From positions 1 to 60,800 of the forward strand of contig LFRU01000036.1 of assembly GCA_001512495.1 (NCBI GenBank): 60,800 nucleotides of DNA, given 5' to 3'. This document shows, piece after piece, positions 38,390-46,553 of the stretch; within the stretch, counting starts at the first letter, position 1; the number at the start of each line of letters is the position of its first letter. Origin of the DNA: Syntrophothermus sp. DTU052. Its GTDB lineage: Bacteria > Bacillota > Syntrophomonadia > Syntrophomonadales > DTU052. Position numbers and translations under genes: made by a program. The notes under the pieces were generated by a model. That model worked only from the letters and a program-made list of their open reading frames with translations, had not been told where the DNA came from and made no database searches.

Positions 38390-39676
38390 ATGTCCACAGT
38401 TGTTTTGGTGGGAGCCCAATGGGGTGATGAAGGTAAAGGTAAGATTACCGACTTCCTGGCCGAAAAAGCCGATTATGTTGTCCGGTATCAGGGAGGAAGT
38501 AATGCTGGACATACAGTGGTAGTGGGGAATGAGAAGTTTCAGCTCCACCTGGTTCCTTCAGGAATTTTATATCCGGACAAGGTGTCGGTGATCGGCAACG
38601 GCGTGGCACTGGATCCGGTTATCCTATTACAAGAGATAGACAATCTGAGCCAAAAGGGGATCGATGTCAAAAATCTTAAAATCAGCAGCCGGGCCCATAT
38701 TGTTATGCCTTATCACAAGAAACTGGATTCGCTTCAGGAAAATGGTGGCCGCAGGATTGGTACCACCAGGAGGGGAATAGGGCCGCTGTATACTGATAAG
38801 ATGAGCCGCACCGGATTCCGGGTTATCGACCTTCTGGATAAAGATTTGTTTCCCCGGCGGCTAAAGGCTATTGTGGAGGAGAAAAACCGTATCCTGGAAA
38901 AGATATACGGGAGTCCGGCCTTCGTTTACCAGGAACTCCTGGATGAGTTCTGTTATTACGCCGAACGTCTGCGCCCGATGGTTACAGATACCTCGCTGTT
39001 GGTTAACCAGGTCATCGACGAAGGCAAAAAGGTGCTGTTTGAAGGGGCCCAGGGTACCCTTTTGGATATTGATCACGGAACCTACCCTTATGTAACCTCG
39101 TCTCATCCGGTTTCCGGGGGTGCCTGTGTGGGAGCGGGCGTTGGACCAACCCGGATTAATCGAGTGGTGGGCGTGGTAAAGGCCTATACCACCAGGGTTG
39201 GAGAGGGGCCTTTCCCTACTGAATTGTTTAATGAGGCCGGTGAGCTTATTCGGCAGCGGGGTGATGAGTACGGCACAACTACCGGCAGACCGCGGCGGTG
39301 TGGGTGGCTGGATGCGGTTATTCTAAGATACGCTGCCAGAATCAACGGTTTAACCGACATAGCCATTACCAAATTGGATGTGCTCGACACCTTTGACAAG
39401 GTCAAGATCTGTATAGCCTATCGATACCGGGGTCAAATTATACAGGAGTTTCCGGAGAGCCTGGAAGTACTACGGGAGTGTGAACCGGTTTATATTGAGA
39501 TGGATGGTTGGCAGCAGGATATTGCCGGTATCCGGCGTTTTGAGGACCTACCGCCGAAAGCACAGGAATACGTGAATAAAATGGTCGAATTATGCGGGGT
39601 AAACCACTGCCTGTTAGCAGTAGGTCCGGGCAGGTCCCAAACCATGGTAACCAGGGATCTCTTCGCACCCGCGTAA
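38390..39676 (+). CDS. purA: Adenylosuccinate synthetase
   Basis: GTP-dependent first step from IMP to AMP, joining IMP and aspartate. The 428 residues show the catalytic GAQWGDEGKGKITD at the N-terminus, NAGHTVV, GTTRRGIGP and TTTGRPRRCGWLD. Length and motifs are normal. ATG 38390 follows CAGGAGGTGG. The stop lies only 2 bp before the tRNA promoter. Confidence 0.98.
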   Translation: MSTVVLVGAQWGDEGKGKITDFLAEKADYVVRYQGGSNAGHTVVVGNEKFQLHLVPSGILYPDKVSVIGNGVALDPVILLQEIDNLSQKGIDVKNLKISSRAHIVMPYHKKLDSLQENGGRRIGTTRRGIGPLYTDKMSRTGFRVIDLLDKDLFPRRLKAIVEEKNRILEKIYGSPAFVYQELLDEFCYYAERLRPMVTDTSLLVNQVIDEGKKVLFEGAQGTLLDIDHGTYPYVTSSHPVSGGACVGAGVGPTRINRVVGVVKAYTTRVGEGPFPTELFNEAGELIRQRGDEYGTTTGRPRRCGWLDAVILRYAARINGLTDIAITKLDVLDTFDKVKICIAYRYRGQIIQEFPESLEVLRECEPVYIEMDGWQQDIAGIRRFEDLPPKAQEYVNKMVELCGVNHCLLAVGPGRSQTMVTRDLFAPA

Positions 39677-39678
39677 CA

Positions 39679-39707
39679 TTGACAAAATGGGAACGATTTA
39701 GTATGAT
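39679..39707 (+). promoter_or_regulatory. Strong promoter of the tRNA cluster
   Basis: TTGACA (39679-39684), 17 bp, then TATGAT (39702-39707), 15 bp before the first tRNA. This near-consensus promoter would serve three tRNAs and possibly scfA. Confidence 0.88.
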
Positions 39708-39721
39708 ATTTTTCGCTGGCG

Positions 39722-39798
39722 GGGCGATTAGCTCAGCAGGTTAGAGCGCTTGCCTCACATGCAAGAGGTCGGGGGTTCGAATCCCTCATCGCCCACCA
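39722..39798 (+). tRNA. tRNA-Val (anticodon CAC)
   Basis: A 77-nt cloverleaf. The acceptor GGGCGAT pairs with ATCGCCC, the anticodon loop CTCACAT carries CAC, the T arm has TTCGAAT, and the 3' ACCA is encoded. It reads GTG valine codons. Confidence 0.95.
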
Positions 39799-39823
39799 TT
39801 GTCAAATGGTTGGCTTAATACCT

Positions 39824-39893
39824 GCCTCGGTAGCTCAGCTGGTAGAGCAGCGGACTGAAAATCCGCGTGCCGGCGGTCCGCCCTGAGGCACCA
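39824..39893 (+). tRNA. tRNA-Phe (anticodon GAA) with deleted T loop
   Basis: The acceptor GCCTCGG pairs with CTGAGGC. The D arm (TAGCTCAGCTGGTAGAGC) and the anticodon arm GCGGA-CTGAAAA-TCCGC are normal, and CCA is encoded. The T arm reads GGCGG-T-CCGCC, so six bases (a TTCGAT-type stretch) are missing from the loop and total length is 70 nt instead of 76. Without the T loop it cannot make the usual elbow contacts. It is either a pseudo-tRNA, a strange but working variant, or a sequence error at a palindrome. Confidence 0.8.
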
Positions 39894-39900
39894 TACATGT

Positions 39901-39975
39901 GCGGGAGTAGCTCAGTGGTAGAGCATCGGCTTCCCAAGCCGAGGGTCGAGGGTTCGAATCCCTTTTCCCGCTCCA
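39901..39975 (+). tRNA. tRNA-Gly (anticodon CCC)
   Basis: A 75-nt cloverleaf. The acceptor GCGGGAG pairs with TTCCCGC, the anticodon arm TCGGC-TTCCCAA-GCCGA carries CCC, the T loop TTCGAAT is intact, and the 3' TCCA is encoded. Confidence 0.94.
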
Positions 39976-40022
39976 TTTTTAAAGTTGTCTTGATTTCGGA
40001 CGGTTATGAGGAGAGTGAAAAA

Positions 40023-40160
40023 GTGGGCAAACACCTGAAAACTGTAATCCAACCCAACTTGAAGAACGGAAAAGATACTAATTGCAGAGAGTGTCTGGCT
40101 TCATGTCAGTCGGCCTGCAAGACCTCATGCACAGTTGGCAATCAGGTCTGCAGAAAATAG
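40023..40160 (+). CDS. scfA: SCIFF peptide (six cysteines in forty-five residues)
   Basis: Precursor of a ribosomally made, post-translationally modified peptide. The 45 residues end CRECLASCQSACKTSCTVGN followed by QVCRK, with all six cysteines of the SCIFF family. The maturase ScfB forms thioether links from these cysteines in characterised Clostridia. GTG 40023 lies 9 nt after AGGAGA and gives the family length; a longer frame runs back through the tRNAs. A strong hairpin follows at 40265-40291, before scfB. Confidence 0.94.
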   Translation: MGKHLKTVIQPNLKNGKDTNCRECLASCQSACKTSCTVGNQVCRK

Positions 40161-40264
40161 CTTTTTCCGGAAATCCTATGCATGCATTCCTACAAGTCCG
40201 GGTATCTTGATAAATCCGCTTAGCGTATTATTTTGTGAATATTAGCCCATATATTGGGAGATAT

Positions 40265-40300
40265 AGGCCCTACCTGCAGATGGTAGGGCCTTCAATCCTT
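40265..40300 (+). terminator. Hairpin between scfA and scfB
   Basis: A perfect 10-bp stem (AGGCCCTACC 40265-40274, GGTAGGGCCT 40282-40291) with a 7-nt loop and a partly T-rich tail. Partial termination would give excess peptide over maturase. Confidence 0.7.
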
Positions 40301-40318
40301 ATGGAGGTTGGTTTGCTC

Positions 40319-41689
40319 GTGATTAATCTGTGCCATTACAACTTTTCCGCCAATATACACCTGTTTCGCATGAAAGACACTAACATCCTGCTGGATGTCA
40401 ACTCGGGTGCGGTTCATGTCCTGGACGACCAGACCTTTTGTTTTGTTGAGGAGCTTATCCGGAATCGAGGTGATTGGGAACTGGCTCAGAGCCGGACTGC
40501 TGCCGCTTACTCGCCCGAGGCGGTGAAGGAAATCGGAAAAGAGATAGAGGAGGCCTATCGGGCTGGAAGTCTATTTACCGAAGAGGCGGAGGCTGAATTC
40601 GATTACGGCAGTTTCTTTCCCAAATCCATCTGTCTTAACGTGGCCCACCTCTGCAATATGCGATGCAGATACTGTTTTGCTCAACAGGGAAGCTTCGGGC
40701 AATCTCAGGGATTAATGAGTATGGAGGTCGCCCGGCAAGCGGTTGATTTCCTGATCAGGAGCAGTGGACCGAGAAAAAATCTGGAACTTGACTTTTTTGG
40801 GGGTGAGCCCCTGCTTAATATGGATGTTGTCAAAGCCACGGTCGAATATGGAAGGGAACGTGCCTCCCAGGCGGGGAAACAAATAAATTACACCCTAACC
40901 ACCAATGCCCTGTCTCTTGACGAACAGGTGCGGGATTACCTCCTGGCCGAGGATATTAGCGTTATCCTCAGTCTCGATGGCCGCCCCCAGGTTCATGACC
41001 GTATGCGAATCCTTGCTGACGGGGGAGGTACTTACCAACGGATTGCACCACGGATTCAGGCTATGGTGGCGTCAAATCCAGTTAGTTATTTTGTCAGGGG
41101 AACTTTTACCGCCCAGAATCTTGATTTCACCAAGGATTTTCTACACCTGGCAGGCCTGGGTTTCGAAAATATTTCGCTGGAACCGGTGACTGGAGGCGAG
41201 CCGGAAATCGCTCTAACGGAAGAACACCTGCCGCAGATTGCTGCCCAGTATGAAGAACTGGCGGAGATTATTCTGGCCCGTGAGAAGGAGGGAAAACGGC
41301 TCAATTTCTTTCATTTTAATCTGGATTCGAACGGACCATGTTTGGCCAAAAGACTGACCGGATGTGGTGCCGGGATTGAATACCTGGCAGTGACCCCGGA
41401 AGGAGATATCTTTCCCTGTCACCAATTTATCGGCATACCCGGGTTCAAAATGGGTGATGTCAAGGAAGGAACAGTTGATGATTCGGTGCGCCAGAGATTT
41501 GCGGGCAATACGCTCACTCACAAGGAGTGCCGTAACTGTTGGGCCAGGTTCCACTGTGGAGGCGGCTGTCACGCCCTGGCTTATTTCCAGAACGGGAATA
41601 TGTCGGTTCCCCATCAGTTAGCCTGTCTGATGCACCAGAAACGCCTGGAATGTTCATTTTATATGGCGGCCAGAAGAATGGAGGGTTAA
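40319..41689 (+). CDS. scfB: SCIFF radical SAM maturase
   Basis: Radical SAM/SPASM enzyme that installs thioether crosslinks in the ScfA peptide. About 456 residues. The N-terminal RiPP-recognition part has NILLDVNSGAVHVLDD. The radical SAM cluster motif is CNMRCRYCFA, followed by FFGGEPLL. The C-terminal SPASM auxiliary clusters include CGAGIEYLAVTPEGDIFPCH and CRNCWARFHCGGGCHA. GTG 40319 is 11 nt after GGAGGT; TTG 40313 and ATG 40301 are alternatives, so the N-terminus is uncertain. Confidence 0.93.
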   Translation: MINLCHYNFSANIHLFRMKDTNILLDVNSGAVHVLDDQTFCFVEELIRNRGDWELAQSRTAAAYSPEAVKEIGKEIEEAYRAGSLFTEEAEAEFDYGSFFPKSICLNVAHLCNMRCRYCFAQQGSFGQSQGLMSMEVARQAVDFLIRSSGPRKNLELDFFGGEPLLNMDVVKATVEYGRERASQAGKQINYTLTTNALSLDEQVRDYLLAEDISVILSLDGRPQVHDRMRILADGGGTYQRIAPRIQAMVASNPVSYFVRGTFTAQNLDFTKDFLHLAGLGFENISLEPVTGGEPEIALTEEHLPQIAAQYEELAEIILAREKEGKRLNFFHFNLDSNGPCLAKRLTGCGAGIEYLAVTPEGDIFPCHQFIGIPGFKMGDVKEGTVDDSVRQRFAGNTLTHKECRNCWARFHCGGGCHALAYFQNGNMSVPHQLACLMHQKRLECSFYMAARRMEG

Positions 41690-41693
41690 AGCT

Positions 41694-42218
41694 ATTAAGT
41701 CTTACTTGGCGTTTTTAAGGGCGGGATTTTTGGCTCTGGGAGGAGGCATCAGTATGATTCCCTATCTGGAGGAGATTGCCCGTCAGCAGTTGGGGTCTGA
41801 TAGCGATGAATTTCTGCAGATAATAGCTATGGCCCAGAGCTTTCCCGGTGCCATGGGTATCAATGCCGCCGCCATTATTGGCTATCGGATGGGAGGCTGG
41901 ATGGGAGCGGCGACCGGCGTTCTGGGAGTGACTATCCCCGGCGTTATATGTGCCAGCGGCCTGTTTATCCTGCTCGTGCTTGCGGCCGAGAGCTCATGGC
42001 TGGATATCGCCACTACCGCTTTGAAGGCGGCTGTGGTGGGAATCATTCTGGGGATGGCAATCAATCTTGGAAACCGTTCATGGAAGGGTTATAGAAACCT
42101 TTTGGTAGGGCTCGCAGCCATGCTTCTGTTTTATAAATTCCAGTTAAGCCCGGTCATTATACTTGTGGGGGCAGGGGTTGTAGGGTACGTATTTCTCTCG
42201 CTACCGGAGGCTGGATAA
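41694..42218 (+). CDS. Chromate transporter, first half protein
   Basis: Short-chain ChrA-type membrane protein of about 174 residues. The family opening (AFLRAGFLALGGGISMIPYL, with the GGG-x4-P signature) and AMAQSFPGAMGINAAAIIGY are present. In split systems two such proteins pair to export chromate or move other anions. The first standard start is TTG 41706, 20 nt from GGAGGG. An ATT at 41694 is ideally spaced (8 nt) and gives MKSYLAFLRAG, closer to homologue N-termini, so it is adopted provisionally. It abuts scfB and overlaps its partner gene. Confidence 0.88.
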   Translation: MKSYLAFLRAGFLALGGGISMIPYLEEIARQQLGSDSDEFLQIIAMAQSFPGAMGINAAAIIGYRMGGWMGAATGVLGVTIPGVICASGLFILLVLAAESSWLDIATTALKAAVVGIILGMAINLGNRSWKGYRNLLVGLAAMLLFYKFQLSPVIILVGAGVVGYVFLSLPEAG

Positions 42219-42748
42219 TGCTTTATCTAACACTTTACCTCCAGTTTCTCAAGATCGGCCTGCTCGGCTTCGGCGGTGGATACATGATGATCCCGCTTTT
42301 TTTCATGGATATAGTCGATCGCTACAATTGGCTGTCCTATGAAGAGATGTTTAACATCATCGCTGTGGCCCAGACGGTTCCTGGAACCTTCGCCACGAAT
42401 ACCGCCACCCTGGTCGGTTTGAAGATGGGGTCTATAGGATACGGACTGGTGGCCGTCCTGGGAGTCGTAACTCCCGCTCTGCTAATTGCTTATCTGGCAG
42501 ACCGTTATGTAAGGCCTTATCTGGGAAGCCCTTCGTTACAGGGGGTTTTGAAGGGAATAACCGCGGCGGTCATCGGCATTATTCTCGCCACCGGGTTGAG
42601 GATGATGCACAGTGCGGTGATCGATGGACCTACCATGATAACCGGCTTGCTGGCGTTTGTTTTGTTCTATTCACGGCGGTGGAATGTAGCGGCCGCCACG
42701 ATTTCAGCAGCCTTGGCCGGGGCGGTGTTAATTTATTTTGTCTGCTAG
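42218..42748 (+). CDS. Chromate transporter, second half protein
   Basis: A 176-residue partner of the preceding gene, with the same signature (FLKIGLLGFGGGYMMIPLFF) and VAQTVPGTFATNTATLVG. About six hydrophobic segments. The ATG at 42218 overlaps the preceding stop by one base. The two half-proteins presumably assemble as a heterodimer. The true substrate in an anaerobe is uncertain. Confidence 0.92.
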   Translation: MLYLTLYLQFLKIGLLGFGGGYMMIPLFFMDIVDRYNWLSYEEMFNIIAVAQTVPGTFATNTATLVGLKMGSIGYGLVAVLGVVTPALLIAYLADRYVRPYLGSPSLQGVLKGITAAVIGIILATGLRMMHSAVIDGPTMITGLLAFVLFYSRRWNVAAATISAALAGAVLIYFVC

Positions 42749-42833
42749 CAGGAATAACCTCCTATCCCGAAGAATTATTTCATACGATTCTCAAAATAAG
42801 GCAGTGAAGGATATCATATAGAAAGGGTATTTT

Positions 42834-44195
42834 ATGGAGGCAAAATTGAAAGACAAGAGATTCGTGGTCCCTATTGTCATGGGCCTGGTTTGTATCCTTA
42901 CATATATTATAGGTTTTAACATCATATCCGAGCAAAAAACTAAAGCGACTGTTGTTGAAGTCAACAAAAAGGTTTTGTTTACAGCCAAAGACAAATCCCA
43001 GGTTGAAACAGCAATTGCTGATTTGATAGCCTGCGAAGAAAAGCGAATTGGGAACCATGTAACCCTCGCATCCCGACCTCAGTATCGGATTGCTCTGGTT
43101 CGTAAGAGTGAAATAGCCGACCAATCCAAGATAAAGAAGATACTGGAAGAATCTCTCCTGCTTCAAACCTCGGCCGCCCAGATCAAGGTAAACGGCAAGC
43201 CGGTTGTATGTGTAGCCGATGCAGACACGGCCAACCGGATCTTGTCCGACTTAAAGGTTTGCCTCAGCAATTGCATTGAAAACGAGAAGATAGTGGAAGT
43301 CGCTTTTGCCGAAAAGGTTGAAGTTGAGACAGGAATTCACCCGGTTCGCGAGGTGATGGATCCCGCCGAAGCGCAAAAACTGTTGGAAACCGGCGACACT
43401 TCCCCCATAGAGTACACCGTTAAGGAAGGCGATTCGCTGTGGTTGATAGCGCGGAAGCATGATACCCGGGTTGCAAATATCATGGCCTTGAACAACCTCA
43501 AGTCAGAAAAATTAAAACTGAATCAGAAACTGCTTATAAGCTCCAGTAATCCCCTGATTACAGTGGAGTCGGTGATTGAAGGCAAGAAGAAGGAGGTTAT
43601 TCCCTATACAACCAGGATAACTACCAGCAGTTCGGTCTCTTCAACTCAGGTCAAACAGCCGGGCCGAGACGGAGAGAAAGAGATTACCTACGTCCAGGTT
43701 AGAAAAAACGGCCGTGTTGTTGAAAACAAGATCCTATCCGAGGTCATAACGCGGGAGCCGGTTGACAGGATTGTTGTTACCGGAACCCGTAGTAGTTACA
43801 CCATGACCGCCTCCCGCGGAGGCTCGCACGTTGGAGGTCTGAGCTGGCCATTATCCGGCAAGATTACATCAAATTACGGTTCACGTGGCGGTTCTCATAC
43901 GGGAATGGATATTGATGGCCGCACCGGGGATTCTATTCGCGCAGCCGCCGGCGGTACTGTGACTTTTGCGGGACGTCAGGGTACATATGGGCTCATGGTT
44001 ACTATTGACCACGGCAATGGACTTAAGACCAGGTACGCTCATTGTTCCAGCATATTTGTCAAGGTAGGTCAGAAGGTCTCCAGAGGGGAGGTAATAGCCC
44101 GGGTGGGGTCCACGGGCAGGAGTACCGGTTCGCACCTCCACTTTGAGGTTATAAACAGAGGTTCTTTTCAGAACCCGTTGAGGTATCTGGATTAG
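42834..44195 (+). CDS. LysM-G5-M23 cell-wall endopeptidase
   Basis: Envelope peptidase of 453 residues. An N-terminal membrane anchor (FVVPIVMGLVCILTYIIGF) is followed by a long extracellular stalk. A LysM domain (YTVKEGDSLWLIARKHDTRV) starts near 193, a G5 domain spans roughly 243-316, and the C-terminal M23 domain shows the zinc motif HTGMDIDGRTGDSI and the catalytic HLHFEV. All M23 residues appear intact, so it should cut peptide crosslinks. Same architecture as spore or vegetative peptidoglycan remodellers in Clostridia. Confidence 0.94.
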   Translation: MEAKLKDKRFVVPIVMGLVCILTYIIGFNIISEQKTKATVVEVNKKVLFTAKDKSQVETAIADLIACEEKRIGNHVTLASRPQYRIALVRKSEIADQSKIKKILEESLLLQTSAAQIKVNGKPVVCVADADTANRILSDLKVCLSNCIENEKIVEVAFAEKVEVETGIHPVREVMDPAEAQKLLETGDTSPIEYTVKEGDSLWLIARKHDTRVANIMALNNLKSEKLKLNQKLLISSSNPLITVESVIEGKKKEVIPYTTRITTSSSVSSTQVKQPGRDGEKEITYVQVRKNGRVVENKILSEVITREPVDRIVVTGTRSSYTMTASRGGSHVGGLSWPLSGKITSNYGSRGGSHTGMDIDGRTGDSIRAAAGGTVTFAGRQGTYGLMVTIDHGNGLKTRYAHCSSIFVKVGQKVSRGEVIARVGSTGRSTGSHLHFEVINRGSFQNPLRYLD

Positions 44196-44215
44196 TATTT
44201 TGGATTAAATCAAGG

Positions 44216-44243
44216 AAATTGCGGCATAACTTTGCCGCAATTT
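44216..44243 (+). terminator. Terminator after the LysM-M23 gene
   Basis: AAATTGCGGC (44216-44225) pairs perfectly with GCCGCAATTT (44234-44243), 21 bp after the stop codon. Confidence 0.8.
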
Positions 44244-44328
44244 AACTTTAACCGGATTGCCACAAAATGGACGCCCCTTTAGTCAAGCCCGGATAGTATA
44301 ATATGATTCGGGGAAGGAGGGGCTATTT

Positions 44329-45201
44329 TTGTGGGGAGAGAAAACTTTTTTCATCATCCGACCTCTTTTGGGTTTGGTGATTGCTGTATTGGTAGTTGCT
44401 CTATTACACTGGCTGAAGATCGCCAATCCCAGACAAGCAGTGTTTAACTGTTCTCGATTCTTGTCTCTGGGGAACACCCTTTTGCTTACCAGGGACTATG
44501 AGCAAATGGAAACGGAACATTTTACCGTAAGATTCAGTGAAGGTGATCACCAAAACGCGGCCATTGTCGCCGAGGCGGCAGAGGAAATATACGAACCGGT
44601 CACTCAGATGTTCAATTATGAACCACCGGCTTCGACGGTAATAGTTTTGCACCCTGATTCAACCAGCCTGGCAAAAGCATTTGGCTGGGACAGGGCTGAA
44701 AAAGCGATGGGGGTTTACTGGCGCGGTACTATTCGCATCCTGAACCCGGACGAGTGGATTACTGACGGTGACAAAAGGCAAACATTTATGAGAGAAGGGC
44801 CTATGGCCCACGAATTTGCGCACCTGCTGGTGGATTGTCTGACCCTGGGCAACTACCCTCGCTGGTACACAGAGGGTATTGCTCAGTATGTGGAGAAAAA
44901 GATTACCGGATTTGAATTGTATAACCCGGCCAAGTATAATGATGAATCAGCGGAATACTATAAATTTACTTTTCTGGAACAGAACTTTGACGAGTTGGAT
45001 CCAGGATTGGCTTACGGGCAGAGCTTGCAGGCCGTGGAGTTGATTGCTGCTGAATATGGCGAGGACATGGTTTTTCAGATTCTCGATTACCTGAGGAAGG
45101 GTGATGGCCTGCAGCAGTCTTTTGCCAAAGCTACTGGAAAATCTTTCGATACTTTTGAAAAAGAATTTCTTGCCGGGCGGCAGTCAAAGACTGCTGTCTA
45201 G
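44329..45201 (+). CDS. Membrane-anchored MA-type metallopeptidase
   Basis: A 290-residue protein with an N-terminal membrane helix (PLLGLVIAVLVVALLHWL) and an extracytoplasmic gluzincin domain. The zinc motif is HEFAHLLVD near residue 163, followed by WYTEGIAQYVEKK, which supplies the downstream glutamate. This fits the Peptidase_MA-like/DUF1570 group. TTG 44329 follows GGAAGGAGGGG. Substrate unknown; flanked by wall-related genes (M23, murA), so an envelope role is likely. Confidence 0.85.
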   Translation: MWGEKTFFIIRPLLGLVIAVLVVALLHWLKIANPRQAVFNCSRFLSLGNTLLLTRDYEQMETEHFTVRFSEGDHQNAAIVAEAAEEIYEPVTQMFNYEPPASTVIVLHPDSTSLAKAFGWDRAEKAMGVYWRGTIRILNPDEWITDGDKRQTFMREGPMAHEFAHLLVDCLTLGNYPRWYTEGIAQYVEKKITGFELYNPAKYNDESAEYYKFTFLEQNFDELDPGLAYGQSLQAVELIAAEYGEDMVFQILDYLRKGDGLQQSFAKATGKSFDTFEKEFLAGRQSKTAV

Positions 45202-45228
45202 ACACACCATGGGCGAGGAGGTTAGTCA

Positions 45229-46479
45229 ATGCGAGACTCCCTGGTTATTGAAGGTGGTCACCGAGTTGAAGGAACGGTAAAAGTAAGTGGAGCAAAAAAT
45301 GCCAGCCTGGTGATAATTGCTGCCAGCATTTTGGCCCATGGGCGAACGGAACTGGAAAACGTGCCCAGGATCAAAGATGTAGAGGTTTTATTAGACATTT
45401 TAGCCAATCAGGGGTGTTTGACCGAATGGACTGATGAGGGGACCCTGGCTATTGAGGTGCCGGATAGTATTACTCCCGAGAGCCCTTATGAGCTTTCCAA
45501 GAAACTTCGGGCTTCCAACCTGCTGCTGGGCTCGCTCCTGGGTCGGAAGCGGGAAGCTAGAATAAGTATGCCCGGGGGATGTGACATAGGTTCGCGGCCT
45601 ATGGACCTGCACCTGAAAGGACTGCAGGCATTGGGGGCCACGGTAAGTTTGGAACATGGTTATATAGAAGCCACAGCGGGCAGGCTGCAGGGAGGCCGGG
45701 TTTATTTAGATTTTCCCAGTGTCGGAGCCACAGAGAACATTATGATGCTGGCATCGGTCACTCCGGGCACAACCATTATTGATAATGCCGCCAAGGAACC
45801 AGAAATCGTGGATCTGGCTAATTTTCTAAGTGCCATGGGTGCCAGAATCAGAGGAGCGGGTACTGATTTAATCAAGATCGAGGGAGCCAGCAAATTAAAG
45901 GCAGTCCGTTATGCGGTGATACCGGATAGGATAGAAGCCGGCACCTATATGGCAGCCGCTACCGTTACCGGCGGCGACATAATGATAGAAAACGTGATTC
46001 CGACTCATCTGCTGCCGATCAAGGCGAAGTTGGAAGAAACCGGAGCCCGCATAACCCAAATCAATGGCGGGATACGGGTACAGGGAACCGGGAGGATCAG
46101 GGCGGTGGATATAAAGACCCTGCCTTATCCGGGGTTCCCTACTGACATGCAGTCCCAGATGCTGGCCATACTTACTATTGCCGAAGGTACCAGCGTGATA
46201 GTAGAAAATGTTTTTGACAACCGTTTTCAGGTGGTAGATGAATTAAAACGCATGGGAGCCAAGATTAAAGTAGAAGGACATACGGCGGTGGTTGAAGGGG
46301 TCAAGCATCTTCACGGGGCTCGGGTTAAGGCTACCGATCTGAGAGCAGGTGCGGCTCTAATCCTGGCGGCGTTGGCTGCTCGTGGACAGACCGTAATTGA
46401 AAATGCATACTATATATTCCGTGGCTATGAGGATATCGAACGGAAATTAACCGGAATCGGAGTAAAGTTAATCAATTAA
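45229..46479 (+). CDS. murA: UDP-N-acetylglucosamine 1-carboxyvinyltransferase
   Basis: First committed step of peptidoglycan synthesis: transfer of enolpyruvate from PEP to UDP-GlcNAc. The 416 residues begin MRDSLVIEGGHRVEGTVKVS. The catalytic loop MPGGCDIGSRPMDLHLKGL carries Cys118, the residue alkylated by fosfomycin in sensitive enzymes. KNASLVIIAASIL contains the active-site KN pair. ATG 45229 follows GAGGAGG. Firmicutes often have two MurA paralogues; which one this is cannot be told. Confidence 0.96.
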   Translation: MRDSLVIEGGHRVEGTVKVSGAKNASLVIIAASILAHGRTELENVPRIKDVEVLLDILANQGCLTEWTDEGTLAIEVPDSITPESPYELSKKLRASNLLLGSLLGRKREARISMPGGCDIGSRPMDLHLKGLQALGATVSLEHGYIEATAGRLQGGRVYLDFPSVGATENIMMLASVTPGTTIIDNAAKEPEIVDLANFLSAMGARIRGAGTDLIKIEGASKLKAVRYAVIPDRIEAGTYMAAATVTGGDIMIENVIPTHLLPIKAKLEETGARITQINGGIRVQGTGRIRAVDIKTLPYPGFPTDMQSQMLAILTIAEGTSVIVENVFDNRFQVVDELKRMGAKIKVEGHTAVVEGVKHLHGARVKATDLRAGAALILAALAARGQTVIENAYYIFRGYEDIERKLTGIGVKLIN

Positions 46480-46553
46480 TCTCGTCAATGATAAGGATAA
46501 CGTTTATTCTCCCGTATATATAATACGGGGACCACATATACAATTCGGGTGTG

